A stretch of DNA of 64,000 nucleotides from Halanaerobium saccharolyticum subsp. saccharolyticum DSM 6643. Lineage in GTDB: Bacteria; Bacillota; Halanaerobiia; Halanaerobiales; Halanaerobiaceae. Position 1 is the first letter of the stretch, and the number at the start of each line of letters is the position of its first letter. The notes under the pieces were generated by a model. It saw nothing but the letters and a program-made list of their open reading frames with translations. It was not told the origin of the DNA and ran no database searches. Positions 9,057-18,068 of this stretch are shown piece by piece. The stretch spans positions 372,001-436,000 of the forward strand of contig NZ_CAUI01000023.1 in the NCBI RefSeq assembly GCF_000350165.1. Reading direction: 5' to 3'. The translations under genes were made by a program, and so were the position numbers.

Positions 9057-10157
9057 TTATTTAATTAATAAACCCTGATTATCAAAGAGCTTAATTGTTT
9101 CTGCTTCAATATTGATAGCTACTTGATCATCCTGTTCTAAATCCATTCCTGAATGTTCAGAAACAGTAATAATTTTATCTTCCCACACAACCTTAAAATA
9201 CCATTCTGAGCCAGCCGGTAGGACTGAATAAATTTCCCCTTTATATTTAGCATCTGGACTTTCAGCTATTGGCCTAATTTCTATATCCTCAGGCCGAATC
9301 CCGATATTAATTTCTGCTCCAGCTTCAAGAGCATCAAACTTTTTATCAGCAAGTAAAAGTTCAAGCTTTTGAGACAGCTTTGCTTTTCTAACTCCAGTTT
9401 CAATTTTTAACTCTGCCTCAAATAGATTTATTGGAGGATTCCCAATAAACTTTGCCGTAAATAAATTTGCAGGCTGATCATAAACATCCATCGGCCCAGC
9501 ATACTGCTGCAGCAAACCAGAATTCATTACTGCTATGTTGCTGGACATTGTCAGAGCTTCTAACTGATCGTGAGTTACATAAATAATTGTAGAATTTAAT
9601 TCATTGTGCAGTCTTTTTAACTCAGCTCGCATATCCATTCTAAGCTGTGCATCTAAATTAGATAACGGTTCATCCAACAAAAGAATATCATAATCCATAA
9701 CTAAAACTCTGGCAATAGCTACCCGCTGCTGCTGTCCACCAGAAAGCTCATTTGGATATCTTTCTAAAAGATCAGCAATCGCCAGAATATCTGCTACTTT
9801 CTTTGTTTTTGCTTTAATATCCGGCTTATTATTTATCTGCAGCCCAAAAGCAATATTATCAAAAACTGTCAGATGAGGCCAAAGCGCATAACTTTGAAAA
9901 ACCATCCCCAATTTTCTTTTTCCTGGTGGTACATAGATATTTTTTTCTTTTGAATATACGCATTCATCTTTAATCCATATCTCTCCAGCTGTTGGTCTTT
10001 CTAAACCTGCAACCATTCTTAGAGTTGTTGACTTACCACAGCCTGAAGGCCCTAATAAAGTTGTAAATTCTTTTGCATCTATAGATAAATCAAGATTTTT
10101 AACAGCGGTAACATCTCCGAATTTTTTTGTGATATTTTTTAATACTATTTCTGCCAT
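9057..10157 (-). CDS. FbpC-type ABC transporter ATP-binding protein
   Basis: ATPase of a binding-protein-dependent importer at the inner face of the cytoplasmic membrane; 366 residues. It has Walker A GPSGCGKST, the Q-loop region MVFQSYALWPHLTV, signature LSGGQQQRVAIAR, Walker B ILLLDEPLSNLD and the switch His in YVTHDQ. A C-terminal TOBE-like regulatory domain (about 245-366) contains INIGIRPEDIEIRP. The gene is the last of three: binding protein, fused permease, ATPase. The family covers Fe3+, thiamine, phosphonate and similar substrates, so the solute is not certain. Confidence 0.9.
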   Translation of the reverse strand: MAEIVLKNITKKFGDVTAVKNLDLSIDAKEFTTLLGPSGCGKSTTLRMVAGLERPTAGEIWIKDECVYSKEKNIYVPPGKRKLGMVFQSYALWPHLTVFDNIAFGLQINNKPDIKAKTKKVADILAIADLLERYPNELSGGQQQRVAIARVLVMDYDILLLDEPLSNLDAQLRMDMRAELKRLHNELNSTIIYVTHDQLEALTMSSNIAVMNSGLLQQYAGPMDVYDQPANLFTAKFIGNPPINLFEAELKIETGVRKAKLSQKLELLLADKKFDALEAGAEINIGIRPEDIEIRPIAESPDAKYKGEIYSVLPAGSEWYFKVVWEDKIITVSEHSGMDLEQDDQVAINIEAETIKLFDNQGLLIK

Positions 10158-10159
10158 TA

Positions 10160-11971
10160 TTAGCCTCCTAGTCCTTTAGATAAATCTGTTCCCATAAGGA
10201 AACGACTTAAACTAACCAACATAATTATAATTAAGATTAATAAAGTAGTTACTCCATTAGCAATCGGATACCAGCCACGCTCAGTATACATTACTGTAAT
10301 TGAAGTAATTACTTGATTTCCTGGTGATACAAGTAAAACAACAAGACTTAATTCTCTCATAGCAGAAATAAAAGGCAATAACATGCCTGAAAAAAATGAA
10401 TGTTTCTGCAGTGGAAAAATAATTCTTTTCATGCGGGTAAACCAGTTGGCTCCAAATAAAATTGCTGATTCTTCAAGCTCAGGTCCAATCTGCCTCATAG
10501 CACCAATTCCTGCCCTAGTTGAATAAGGAAGATATTTAACCACACAGGCTACAACTAAGAGCCAAAAACTTCCATATAAACTTGGAATAGGTCCTCTGCG
10601 AACAGCAAATAAAGCTAAAATTATTGAACCAAAAGCAATACTTGGAATCATATATGGTAAAAAAGAAAGTTGATCTAAAAAATTGGCAAATTTAGTTCCT
10701 CTGAGTCTGACTACAGTGTGTCCGACTAAAATCCCAATAATACCTGTGATAATAGCTGTAATAAAACCTAACTGCAGTGTATTTAACATTGCACTTTGAA
10801 ATCTTGAATTTAAGAGGATTCCTCTTTCACCTGTCGCCAGTCCAAATTCTCTAGTTGCTTCCCCAATCCAGTTATGCAGTGAAAAATTTGAAAGTTCATA
10901 ATGGCCAGGGATCAACATAAAGGAATCAATAGCTAAAATGCTAATTGGAATTACAGAACTTGCAATAACAAAAATCAAAGCCAATACAGCTATCAGATTT
11001 TTATACTTCCCCAGGTCAATTTTATTACTATCTCCACCTTTTCCAGAAACAGTAACAAAACTTTTTCTAGCTCCAATAACCTTTTGATCCATATAAAGTA
11101 TTAAAATCCCCATTAAAATCATAATAAAAGCAACAATATAGGCTGAACCAACTCGTTGTCCAACCAAACTAGACTCTAACCTGGTTGAAAGCACATAAAA
11201 ATTTACAGGTCCACCCAAAAAGTGCGGTGCCCCAAAAGTTCCTAATCCTCTGGTAAAAGTTAAAAGAATGGTAGAAAAAATTACAGGCGTTAAAAGTGGA
11301 ATAATAATCTTTTTAATAATTGTAACTCTACTTGCTCCCAGTAGTTCAGCTGATTCTTCAAGGCGGGTATCAATTCTATTTAAAGCACCACCTAAAAGCA
11401 TAAAACCAAAGGGGAAATAATGGAGGGAAAGACAAATAATTATTGGTAAAATACCGAAAGAAAACCAGTTTGGTAATATGTATCCGGTCAAACTCTGAAA
11501 AATACCAGGAGTTCCTCCAACTCTAGGATTTTTAAATACTGTCATCCAGGCTAGAGCTAAAGTCCAGGAAGGCATAATATATGGCAGAAGAGCTGCATTA
11601 GAAATCATTTTTTTAAAAGGCATATTTGTTCGAACAACTAAAAATGCCAGTACCCCACCAATGATTAAGGCCAACAGCGAAATAGCCGTAGCAATAATTA
11701 AGGAATTAAGAAATGGTTTATAAAAAGCTGTCATCGACATCTCACTAAAAAAGTTATAAATCCAGTGAAAGAAAGTGAAAGAACCTATCTCTTTTCCAAC
11801 TCGAAAGCGCTCCATTGGATGAACAATAAATGTTTCAGATAACATAATATATAATGGATATAATACAGTATAAATCAGAAAACCAATTATAATAACACTA
11901 AAAACATTGGTCATATTTAAATTTAATTTTATTTTCCACAAAAGATCTTTGACTATAGATTTTAATTTCAA
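10160..11971 (-). CDS. FbpB-type fused ABC transporter permease
   Basis: A 603-residue polytopic inner-membrane protein made of two tandem permease domains, about residues 20-300 and 325-603, as in FbpB. Each half carries the cytoplasmic EAA loop: EESAELLGASRVTIIKKIIIP and EESAILFGANWFTRMKRIIFP. It forms the channel and pairs with the downstream ATPase, whose start is 2 bases away. It follows the binding-protein gene after an 85-base gap containing a strong hairpin. The start ATG at 11971 is preceded by AGGTGAAG. Confidence 0.9.
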   Translation of the reverse strand: MKLKSIVKDLLWKIKLNLNMTNVFSVIIIGFLIYTVLYPLYIMLSETFIVHPMERFRVGKEIGSFTFFHWIYNFFSEMSMTAFYKPFLNSLIIATAISLLALIIGGVLAFLVVRTNMPFKKMISNAALLPYIMPSWTLALAWMTVFKNPRVGGTPGIFQSLTGYILPNWFSFGILPIIICLSLHYFPFGFMLLGGALNRIDTRLEESAELLGASRVTIIKKIIIPLLTPVIFSTILLTFTRGLGTFGAPHFLGGPVNFYVLSTRLESSLVGQRVGSAYIVAFIMILMGILILYMDQKVIGARKSFVTVSGKGGDSNKIDLGKYKNLIAVLALIFVIASSVIPISILAIDSFMLIPGHYELSNFSLHNWIGEATREFGLATGERGILLNSRFQSAMLNTLQLGFITAIITGIIGILVGHTVVRLRGTKFANFLDQLSFLPYMIPSIAFGSIILALFAVRRGPIPSLYGSFWLLVVACVVKYLPYSTRAGIGAMRQIGPELEESAILFGANWFTRMKRIIFPLQKHSFFSGMLLPFISAMRELSLVVLLVSPGNQVITSITVMYTERGWYPIANGVTTLLILIIIMLVSLSRFLMGTDLSKGLGG

Positions 11972-12002
11972 ATTATCTTCACCTCACAACAATATAATTT
12001 AT

Positions 12003-12036
12003 TAATAGCCCCGTCTAATATTAAACGGGGCTATTA
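12003..12036 (-). terminator. Intercistronic hairpin after the solute-binding-protein gene
   Basis: Perfect 12-bp arms (TAATAGCCCCGT/ACGGGGCTATTA) with a 10-base loop, 20 bases after the binding-protein stop and 31 bases before the permease start. No T-run follows on the minus strand. A partial terminator or an mRNA-stabilising stem that keeps binding-protein expression high is more likely than a full stop. Confidence 0.8.
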
Positions 12037-12056
12037 AGTTTAAACTAAAACTAATT

Positions 12057-13172
12057 TTACTGAATACTTCTCTGCCAAACATCAGTAATAATACCTCTCT
12101 GCTGTGCGGCAAAATCAGGATCATAAGTCCATAAGCGTTCTTCCCAGTAACCCCAAGGCTTATCCATTGGGTGAAATTCAACATTTTCATTCATTGAATA
12201 GACACCAATATCATCAGCCCAAGGAGAAAATCCTTCAGGGCCAACTAAAAAGTTAGCTAAAACTTTAGCTGCATTTGGATTTCTTGCTTCACCTGCAAGC
12301 TGCACATAAAGCCCGTAATAGTAACCAAGATTAGGCTCAATATTCCTCATATAATCTAAAGCAAGATTTTTATTTTCTATATCTCTATGCTTTGAATATA
12401 CATAAGTAAAACCCAGAGGAGGATCTTCTTGACCTCTAGTACCTACAGCTTCAGAAATCCTGGTGTCACTATCCATTACCACTGGATCATTCTGTGCTAA
12501 GCGCTTAATAAATTCTAAACCTGCATTGTCTTCAGTAATCTCTAAGGGCTCACCATAAAATTCTTCATAGCTTGCAGCCATTTCATCAGAACGTCTTACT
12601 ATTTCAGAGAAATAATTTAAGTGTTCACCGGTGATTTGTGGATCACGAATCATAAAACGTCCAGCCCACTCAGGATCAGTAAACTGCCAGATATTTTCAA
12701 TTGGTTCTTCATAATACACTTGAGTGTTATATCCGTAAACTCTATTTATATAACCTAAAACCAAAGGCTCATGATATTTTTCTGGAATATTGGCTTTAGC
12801 TTCTGGTGGAATATAATTTACTAGATATCCTGGTCTAATTAAGAGTTCGCGCATAGTTGTTAAATCTTCAATAATTACTATGTCAATATTTTGCTGACCA
12901 GTTTGGGATTCTGCTCTCACTCTTTCGATTAACTCAACTTCACTTAAGCGATGAGCATCAACTTGTATTCCATACTCTGCTTCAAAAAGTTCTGCTGCAT
13001 CATACACACGACTTGTTGTTGAATAAATTGTTACTTCTCCCTCTTCTTTAGCAGCTGCAACAATTTCTTCCCAATTTTCCTGAGCCTGCACAGAAACAGC
13101 AACAGTTAAAAGTAAAACAGCTAATAAAATTAAAGATATTGATCCAGTAATAAATTGTTTTTTAAGTTTCAA
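12057..13172 (-). CDS. FbpA-type extracellular solute-binding protein
   Basis: A 371-residue exported binding protein. It has a Sec signal peptide (about 1-30: basic MKLKKQ, hydrophobic core, cleavage near VSVQAQE) with no lipobox Cys, which fits a soluble periplasmic protein in a diderm. The mature start EEIVAAAKEEGEVTIYSTTSR is typical of the Fe3+/thiamine/phosphonate type-2 periplasmic-binding-protein cluster. No clear double-Tyr iron site can be assigned by eye. The start is TTG, supported by GGGAGGG. It is the first gene of the binding protein-permease-ATPase operon. Confidence 0.88.
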   Translation of the reverse strand: MKLKKQFITGSISLILLAVLLLTVAVSVQAQENWEEIVAAAKEEGEVTIYSTTSRVYDAAELFEAEYGIQVDAHRLSEVELIERVRAESQTGQQNIDIVIIEDLTTMRELLIRPGYLVNYIPPEAKANIPEKYHEPLVLGYINRVYGYNTQVYYEEPIENIWQFTDPEWAGRFMIRDPQITGEHLNYFSEIVRRSDEMAASYEEFYGEPLEITEDNAGLEFIKRLAQNDPVVMDSDTRISEAVGTRGQEDPPLGFTYVYSKHRDIENKNLALDYMRNIEPNLGYYYGLYVQLAGEARNPNAAKVLANFLVGPEGFSPWADDIGVYSMNENVEFHPMDKPWGYWEERLWTYDPDFAAQQRGIITDVWQRSIQ

Positions 13173-13471
13173 AATAATCCCTCCCGTTTTTTAATGAATC
13201 TCATACTAAAAAAAATATACCGTTAAATTATACCACCTCCATCCAAAAAAAAATTGCTATAACTTTATTTTTGTTTTAAAATTAAGAAAATTTTCAATAT
13301 TATACTTAAATATTTCTACATTAATATTTAAATCCCTTTTTATATTTTAACTTTTTAATTAAATTTTTATTTTTTTATTAATTTTACCTTTTTATCTAAA
13401 AAACAAAAAAATTACCTACATAATTCTAATGTAGGTAATTTTATAACTAAGCCTAATTAATTGAAGAATTA
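13173..13471. other. AT-rich intergenic region upstream of the FbpABC-type operon
   Basis: About 300 bases without a gene. On the minus strand 13227-13232 reads TATAAT preceded by TGG (an extended -10), about 55 bases before the TTG start of the binding-protein gene; I see no good -35. A GGAGGTGG lies beside it with no ORF attached. The ywbE terminator (13409-13441) is at the upstream end. No riboswitch-like fold is apparent. Confidence 0.45.
13409..13441 (-). terminator. Intrinsic terminator after ywbE
   Basis: Arms AAATTACCTACA and TGTAGGTAATTT pair around a short loop and are followed on the minus strand by a T-rich run. It is close in sequence to the terminator at 9011-9041 and lies 31 bases downstream of the ywbE stop. 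Confidence 0.85.
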
Positions 13472-13666
13472 TTATTTAATTATTTCTTTAACTCTACCAA
13501 CCGTTCCACTTTCGAGCATTACTTTTATTCCATGGGGATGATTAGCTGAATTAGTTAAAATTCTTTTAACTGTACCTTCTGTCAGCTTACCGCTTCTTTG
13601 ATCCTTCTTTTTCACTACTTTAACCTTTAAACCTTTTTTGATATTAGTTCTCTTATTTCCATCCAT
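13472..13666 (-). CDS. ywbE: YwbE family protein
   Basis: A 64-residue, strongly basic protein whose whole length resembles the YwbE family: IKKGLKVKVVKKKDQRSGKLTEG, then HPHGIKVMLESGTVGRVKEI. The family folds as a small beta barrel resembling KOW/SH3-type RNA- or protein-binding modules. Its role is unknown. It lies downstream of arsR with an 88-base gap, so it may have its own promoter, and it ends at a terminator. Confidence 0.85.
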   Translation of the reverse strand: MDGNKRTNIKKGLKVKVVKKKDQRSGKLTEGTVKRILTNSANHPHGIKVMLESGTVGRVKEIIK

Positions 13667-13754
13667 AATTTCACCCTTTCTTTAATATATTTATTGGTAC
13701 CGAATACAGTAAATTTCTTTGATATCTGGTACCAAATTATTGGTAGCAAATTAT

Positions 13755-14060
13755 TTAAATTTCAAATAATTGTTCAAGTTCCTTTTTATATTTAGCAAAA
13801 ACATCTTCTCTGATGCAATAGCAGACTCTAGGGCCATCGATTCTTCCTTCTATCCAACCAGTCTCTTTTAAGATTTTAAGATGCTGAGAAACAGTTGATT
13901 GAGCGATTGGGAGTTGATCAACTATACTGCTGACCATACATTGATTATCTGAGGGTAATTTAGCCAAGATCTTTATTATTCTAAGTCGGTGGGGATGACT
14001 CAACCCTTTTGCCAGTTCAGATAGTTGGTTTAACTCTTCAGCTCTAATACTTTTAGTCAT
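13755..14060 (-). CDS. ArsR/SmtB-family metalloregulatory repressor
   Basis: A 101-residue winged-helix repressor. The recognition helix region is PIAQSTVSQHLKILKETGWI, followed by the wing with DGPRVCYCIRE. Three Cys are visible (one in DNQCMV, two in CYC) and may bind arsenite or another metalloid. The longer ORF begins at 14084, but no ribosome binding site precedes it; GGAGTGG precedes the ATG at 14060, which I use. The gene is 24 bases downstream of arsM, so the pair is an operon. A matching inverted-repeat operator lies at the arsM promoter, which supports autoregulation. Confidence 0.88.
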   Translation of the reverse strand: MTKSIRAEELNQLSELAKGLSHPHRLRIIKILAKLPSDNQCMVSSIVDQLPIAQSTVSQHLKILKETGWIEGRIDGPRVCYCIREDVFAKYKKELEQLFEI

Positions 14061-14084
14061 TCTAACCACTCCAAATTGCTGCAT

Positions 14085-14882
14085 TTATTTTTTTGCTCTA
14101 ATATAGGCTGAATAAATATAATTATTGATATCTATTCCAGAAATCCAATCCTCCACTATTTCAGCACTATTATTTTTTCTTTCAACTTCGATATTTTTAA
14201 ATTCCAACTCATCTAAAATTGAGAGCAATTGATCTTTTTCAATGCTTCCTGTTATACAGCTGCTAAAATTATCAAGATTGTCTTTAATTGCTGCTGGAAA
14301 ATCTTTAGCCTTTAATATATCAGAAATAGCAAGTCGACCTCCATTTTTCAATACTCTTTTTGCCTCAGCAAAAACTTTTGCTTTAGCTGGAGAAAGATTA
14401 ATCACACAATTTGAAATAATAACGTCAATACTATTATCAGCCAGCGGCAGCTCTTCGATTTCCCCTAGTATAAATTCTACATTATTAATCCCATTTTTAA
14501 CTGCATTAGCCCTGGCCTTTTCTATCATAGCCTCTGTCATATCAACACCTATAACTTTTCCATTTTCACCAACTTGTCTGGCAGCTAAAAAAACATCAAA
14601 GCCGGCTCCACAGCCTAAATCAAGAACTGTTTCTCCTGCCTTTAAATTTGCAATAGCCCCTGGATTACCGCATCCCAGACCATAATTTGCTTCTGCAAAA
14701 GCTGATTCAAGTTCCTCAATACTGTAGTCCATTTTTGCTGCCAGTTCTTTTGCTTTATCTTCTTTACTATCTGAACCACTACAACAGGACGAGCTGCAGC
14801 CACAACCACTTTGGTTTCTAGTTACTACTTCTGTATAATTTTTCTTAACCTTATCTTTAATTTCTAAATCTTTGTTTGCCAT
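14085..14882 (-). CDS. arsM: Arsenite S-adenosylmethionine methyltransferase ArsM
   Basis: Cytoplasmic enzyme that methylates As(III) using S-adenosylmethionine; 265 residues. The class I methyltransferase motif is VLDLGCGAGFDVFLAA, with motif II in GKVIGVDMTEAMIEKA. Cys residues expected to bind arsenic are present: GLGCGNP, ISNCVINL and FSSCITGS. A Cys-rich N-terminal stretch (SGCGCSSSCCSGS) is also typical. A longer frame starts at TTG 14888, but the ATG at 14882 has GGGGGG upstream at a better distance. It is the first gene of the arsM-arsR pair. Confidence 0.93.
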   Translation of the reverse strand: MANKDLEIKDKVKKNYTEVVTRNQSGCGCSSSCCSGSDSKEDKAKELAAKMDYSIEELESAFAEANYGLGCGNPGAIANLKAGETVLDLGCGAGFDVFLAARQVGENGKVIGVDMTEAMIEKARANAVKNGINNVEFILGEIEELPLADNSIDVIISNCVINLSPAKAKVFAEAKRVLKNGGRLAISDILKAKDFPAAIKDNLDNFSSCITGSIEKDQLLSILDELEFKNIEVERKNNSAEIVEDWISGIDINNYIYSAYIRAKK

Positions 14883-14934
14883 AATCAATCCCCCCTATAT
14901 TAAAATTATGCATCTAATACTAACTACTATTGAT

Positions 14935-14975
14935 ATTATAACACATTTATCGTTAATCGCAAATGAACGATAAAT
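14935..14975 (-). promoter_or_regulatory. arsM promoter with probable ArsR operator
   Basis: Minus-strand promoter: -35 TTGCGA (14957-14962), 16-base spacer, -10 TATAAT (14935-14940) with an extended TG. Perfect 10-bp arms ATTTATCGTT (14945-14954) and AACGATAAAT (14966-14975) straddle the -35 and spacer, the expected position for a repressor. The site lies between divergent arsM and the small regulator gene at 15058, so it may control both. Confidence 0.75.
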
Positions 14976-15057
14976 ATATAATTTACTTATTTTTAAAGGA
15001 TAATTTTAAATTATGAATAAATATTATAATAACTACATTAAATTAGGGAGTGATATT

Positions 15058-15312
15058 GTGAAACATTCTACAATTATGGCGATTTTGATTGATCAAAGAA
15101 CTGATGCAGCACCTGAAGTCCAGAAAGTTTTGACTGATAATGGCTGTTTAATTTCAACCCGGCTGGGAATGCATGAAAGCAGCAGCTGTGCTGAAGAAGG
15201 CATGATTATCTTAGACCTTGTTGGTTCTCAAGCAGAAGTTGCTGAACTGCAAGAAGCATTAACAGAGATTGAAGGCGTTAAAGTTAAGAGCATGGAACTT
15301 GATTTTGAGTAA
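15058..15312 (+). CDS. Small ACT-like regulator, resembling the TM1266 iron-only hydrogenase system regulator family
   Basis: An 84-residue alpha/beta protein. The pattern IMAILIDQRTDAAPEVQKVL then a GxxISTRLGM segment, then a strand (MIILDLVG) and the closing EGVKVKSMEL resembles the ferredoxin-like fold of the TM1266 family. That family is annotated near FeFe-hydrogenase maturation genes, none of which is visible here. A longer frame from ATG 15013 has no ribosome binding site, while GGGAGTGA sits 5-7 bases before GTG 15058, so I use GTG. The product is tentative; nickel-responsive or other ACT-type small proteins are alternatives. Confidence 0.65.
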   Translation: MKHSTIMAILIDQRTDAAPEVQKVLTDNGCLISTRLGMHESSSCAEEGMIILDLVGSQAEVAELQEALTEIEGVKVKSMELDFE

Positions 15313-15321
15313 ATTTTAAAA

Positions 15322-15354
15322 AGCCCATTCTATATTTTAAAAATAGAATGGGCT
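15322..15354. terminator. Bidirectional terminator between converging genes
   Basis: Perfect 12-bp arms AGCCCATTCTAT/ATAGAATGGGCT with a short loop and A/T-rich flanks on both sides. It lies between the end of the small regulator gene (+) and the end of the P-type ATPase gene (-). Confidence 0.88.
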
Positions 15355-15373
15355 AAAATATTGTCTATTAAAT

Positions 15374-18055
15374 TCACTTATAACTTTTCCAGTTGTGAAT
15401 CTGGATTACAGCCATTGGAATAACTACTGCGACAGCTGCAGGCAGCCAGAGTGAGGCTTGAACTGGAACAGTAGAAAGAATCCCCTGTAGTGCTGGTAAA
15501 TAAATTGCTGCCAGTTGAAAAATAAAACCGATTCCAACTGCAAGCCAGAGATATTTATTTTCAAAAACTGTTTTATCAAAAGCAATACCTGACTTACGGC
15601 GAGCATTAAATACATGGAAAAGTTGAGTAAAGGCTAAAACTGAAAAACTTAAGGTTCGGCTTAGTTCTAAACTATAACCACTTTTTAAAGCCCAGACATA
15701 TAATAACATTGGTCCGACAGCTAAAATAATACTATGAACTGCAACCTTCTTTTTAAAAGATCTATCCATAATATTACGCTCAGTCTTAGCTCTTTCTTCC
15801 ATAATCTTATCTTCTTCTTGTTCCCAGGCTAATGATAACGCTGGAAAAACATCTATTACAACGTTAATCCAAAGAATCTGCATTGCAATTAAAGGTAAGG
15901 GTAAATTGAAAATTATACCTAGAAAAATATATATTATCTTACTTAAGTTATTAGAAAAAAGATAATAAATGAATTTTTGGATATTATCAAAAATAACTCT
16001 TCCTTCTCTAACTGCTGTAACAATTGTAGCAAAATCATCATCAAGCAGGATCATATCCGAAGCTTCACGAGCCACTGAAGTTCCCCTTTTGCCCATCGAA
16101 ACACCAATATCAGCTTTCTTAAGGGCAGGAGCATCATTAACTCCATCACCCGTCATTGCAGTAATTTCCTTTTCTTGATTTAAAGCATTGATAATCTGCA
16201 GTTTATTTTCCGGTGTAACTCGAGAGAAAACTGAATTACTTTTAATTAATTCCTTTAATTCAGAACCAGAAGCAGCTGAAATCTGCTGACCGCTGACGAC
16301 ATTATCACTACCAGTTATTCCGACCATTCTTGCAATAGCTGCCGCCGTATCCATCTGGTCTCCAGTAATCATCTTAGTCTTAATACCTGCTTTTTTCGTC
16401 TCTTCAATGGCCTTTTTAACTGATTCTCTGGGAGGATCAATAATTGCTGTTAGAGCTAAAAAAGTTAATCCCTCTTCAATATTATTATTAATCTCAGCTT
16501 CAGAATTTAGATTTTCACCTGTTTTAAAAGCAACTCCCAAAATTCTAAGGCCTTCTTCTCCCATTTTTTTATTTTCTTCTTTTATTTCTTCTTTTTTAGC
16601 AGCGGTTAACTCTTTAATTTCTCCCCCTGACAAAATTGAATTACACATTTCTAAAACAACATCCGGGGAGCCCTTCAAATAAAGATGTTCCTTATTTTCA
16701 GCTGTGCTGTAAGCAACAGCCATGTACATTTTTTCTGAACTGAAAGGGATTTCAGCCAGTTTCTGATAACCCTCTTCTTTTAGACCTGCTTTTGAAAATC
16801 CAGCTTTTCTCCCGGCTGTTAAAAGAGCGCCCTCGGTTGCTTCTCCGAGAACAGTATATTCTCCATCTTCCTGTTTTAATTCTGCAGAAGTACAGAGCAG
16901 AGAAGCTTTAAGAGTCAATTTTAAATCATCAGCTTTACTTAAATCAATTTTATCACCAGCTTTAGAAAAATCTCCCTCTGGTTGATAGCCGGTACCACTT
17001 ATCTCTATTTCTTGATTATCTAAATATATTTTTTTTAAAGTCATCTGGTTTTCGGTAATTGTTCCGGTTTTATCTGTACAGATAGTAGTGACTGAGCCCA
17101 GAGTTTCAACTGCTAATAATTCTCTAACAAGCGCCTTATGTCTAACCATCTTCTGCATCCCGATTGCTAAAGTAATAGTAGCAATAATTGGCAGTCCTTC
17201 AGGCACAGCTGCAATAGCAAGGGCAATCCCTGTTTTAATGGTTTCATAAACAGGTCTTCCCATGACAATACCCAGCACAGTTAAAATTGCAATTACTACT
17301 AAAGTAATTTTAACCAGAGATTTACCAAGTTTATCAAGTCTTTTCTCAAGCGGTGTTTTCCCTTCTTTTGTTTCATCAAGCATTTCTCCAATTTTACCGA
17401 TCTCAGTCTTTTCAGCAGTAGCAGTAACAATTGCCTTCCCTTTACCGCGGGCTGCTGTTGTTCCCATATAAACCATGTTAGTTCTTTCAGCCAAGGTCTT
17501 TTCTTCTTCAAAGTTAGCTGCAGCATCTTTACTTACACTTTCGGATTCCCCTGTTAAAGAAGCCTCATTAACTGTTAGATTAGTAGATTCAAAAAGTCTT
17601 GCATCAGCCGGGATCTGATCTCCTTCTTCAATAAAGATGATATCTCCTGGTACCAATTCTTCTGCTTTTATCTCTTTTTTAGTCCCTGAGCGCAGAACTA
17701 ATGCCATTTTACTTAAAACATTTTTTAAAGAAGCTACGGCTTTTTGGGCCTGATATTCGGTCACAAAACCAATTATTGTATTAAAGATTATCACAGCAAG
17801 TATTGCAAAGCCTTCTAAATTGTCACCTATTAAAAAAGCCAGTCCAGCTGCAATTATCAAAATAATAATAATTAGATCTTTAAGCTGATTTAATAGAATC
17901 TGCCAGAATGAAACTCCTCGAGATTCACTCAGCTTGTTTTTCCCATATTCTTCTTTCTTTTTTTCTACAGCATTTTGAGTAAGTCCCTGACTAAGATCTG
18001 TATCAAAATCTTTGACTATATTATCTATTTTTTCTCTATAATATTTTTGACTCAA
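15374..18055 (-). CDS. Calcium-type (P2A) cation-transporting P-type ATPase
   Basis: An 893-residue membrane pump that couples ATP hydrolysis to cation export. The actuator TGES is at 168-171, the M4 PEGL site at 285-288, and the phosphorylation Asp at 328 in CTDKTGT. The hinge motif is TGDGVNDAPALKKADIG. M6 carries the Asn/Asp pair in LWINVVIDVFPALSLAWE, like the calcium ligands of SERCA-type pumps. An N-terminal cation ATPase domain and a C-terminal four-helix bundle are present. The start is TTG with AAGGGTGAT upstream. The symporter gene ends 13 bases before it, so the two are co-transcribed. Ca2+ is the likely but unproven ion. Confidence 0.92.
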   Translation of the reverse strand: MSQKYYREKIDNIVKDFDTDLSQGLTQNAVEKKKEEYGKNKLSESRGVSFWQILLNQLKDLIIIILIIAAGLAFLIGDNLEGFAILAVIIFNTIIGFVTEYQAQKAVASLKNVLSKMALVLRSGTKKEIKAEELVPGDIIFIEEGDQIPADARLFESTNLTVNEASLTGESESVSKDAAANFEEEKTLAERTNMVYMGTTAARGKGKAIVTATAEKTEIGKIGEMLDETKEGKTPLEKRLDKLGKSLVKITLVVIAILTVLGIVMGRPVYETIKTGIALAIAAVPEGLPIIATITLAIGMQKMVRHKALVRELLAVETLGSVTTICTDKTGTITENQMTLKKIYLDNQEIEISGTGYQPEGDFSKAGDKIDLSKADDLKLTLKASLLCTSAELKQEDGEYTVLGEATEGALLTAGRKAGFSKAGLKEEGYQKLAEIPFSSEKMYMAVAYSTAENKEHLYLKGSPDVVLEMCNSILSGGEIKELTAAKKEEIKEENKKMGEEGLRILGVAFKTGENLNSEAEINNNIEEGLTFLALTAIIDPPRESVKKAIEETKKAGIKTKMITGDQMDTAAAIARMVGITGSDNVVSGQQISAASGSELKELIKSNSVFSRVTPENKLQIINALNQEKEITAMTGDGVNDAPALKKADIGVSMGKRGTSVAREASDMILLDDDFATIVTAVREGRVIFDNIQKFIYYLFSNNLSKIIYIFLGIIFNLPLPLIAMQILWINVVIDVFPALSLAWEQEEDKIMEERAKTERNIMDRSFKKKVAVHSIILAVGPMLLYVWALKSGYSLELSRTLSFSVLAFTQLFHVFNARRKSGIAFDKTVFENKYLWLAVGIGFIFQLAAIYLPALQGILSTVPVQASLWLPAAVAVVIPMAVIQIHNWKSYK

Positions 18056-18068
18056 GCTGCATCACCCT

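Noticed and set aside
12002-12190. Short minus-strand ORF over the binding-protein 3' end and hairpin
   Set aside because: Overlaps a well-supported gene in another frame and runs through the intercistronic hairpin; no family signal.
14242-14685. Plus-strand ORF opposite arsM
   Set aside because: Shadow of arsM with no binding site or recognisable domain.
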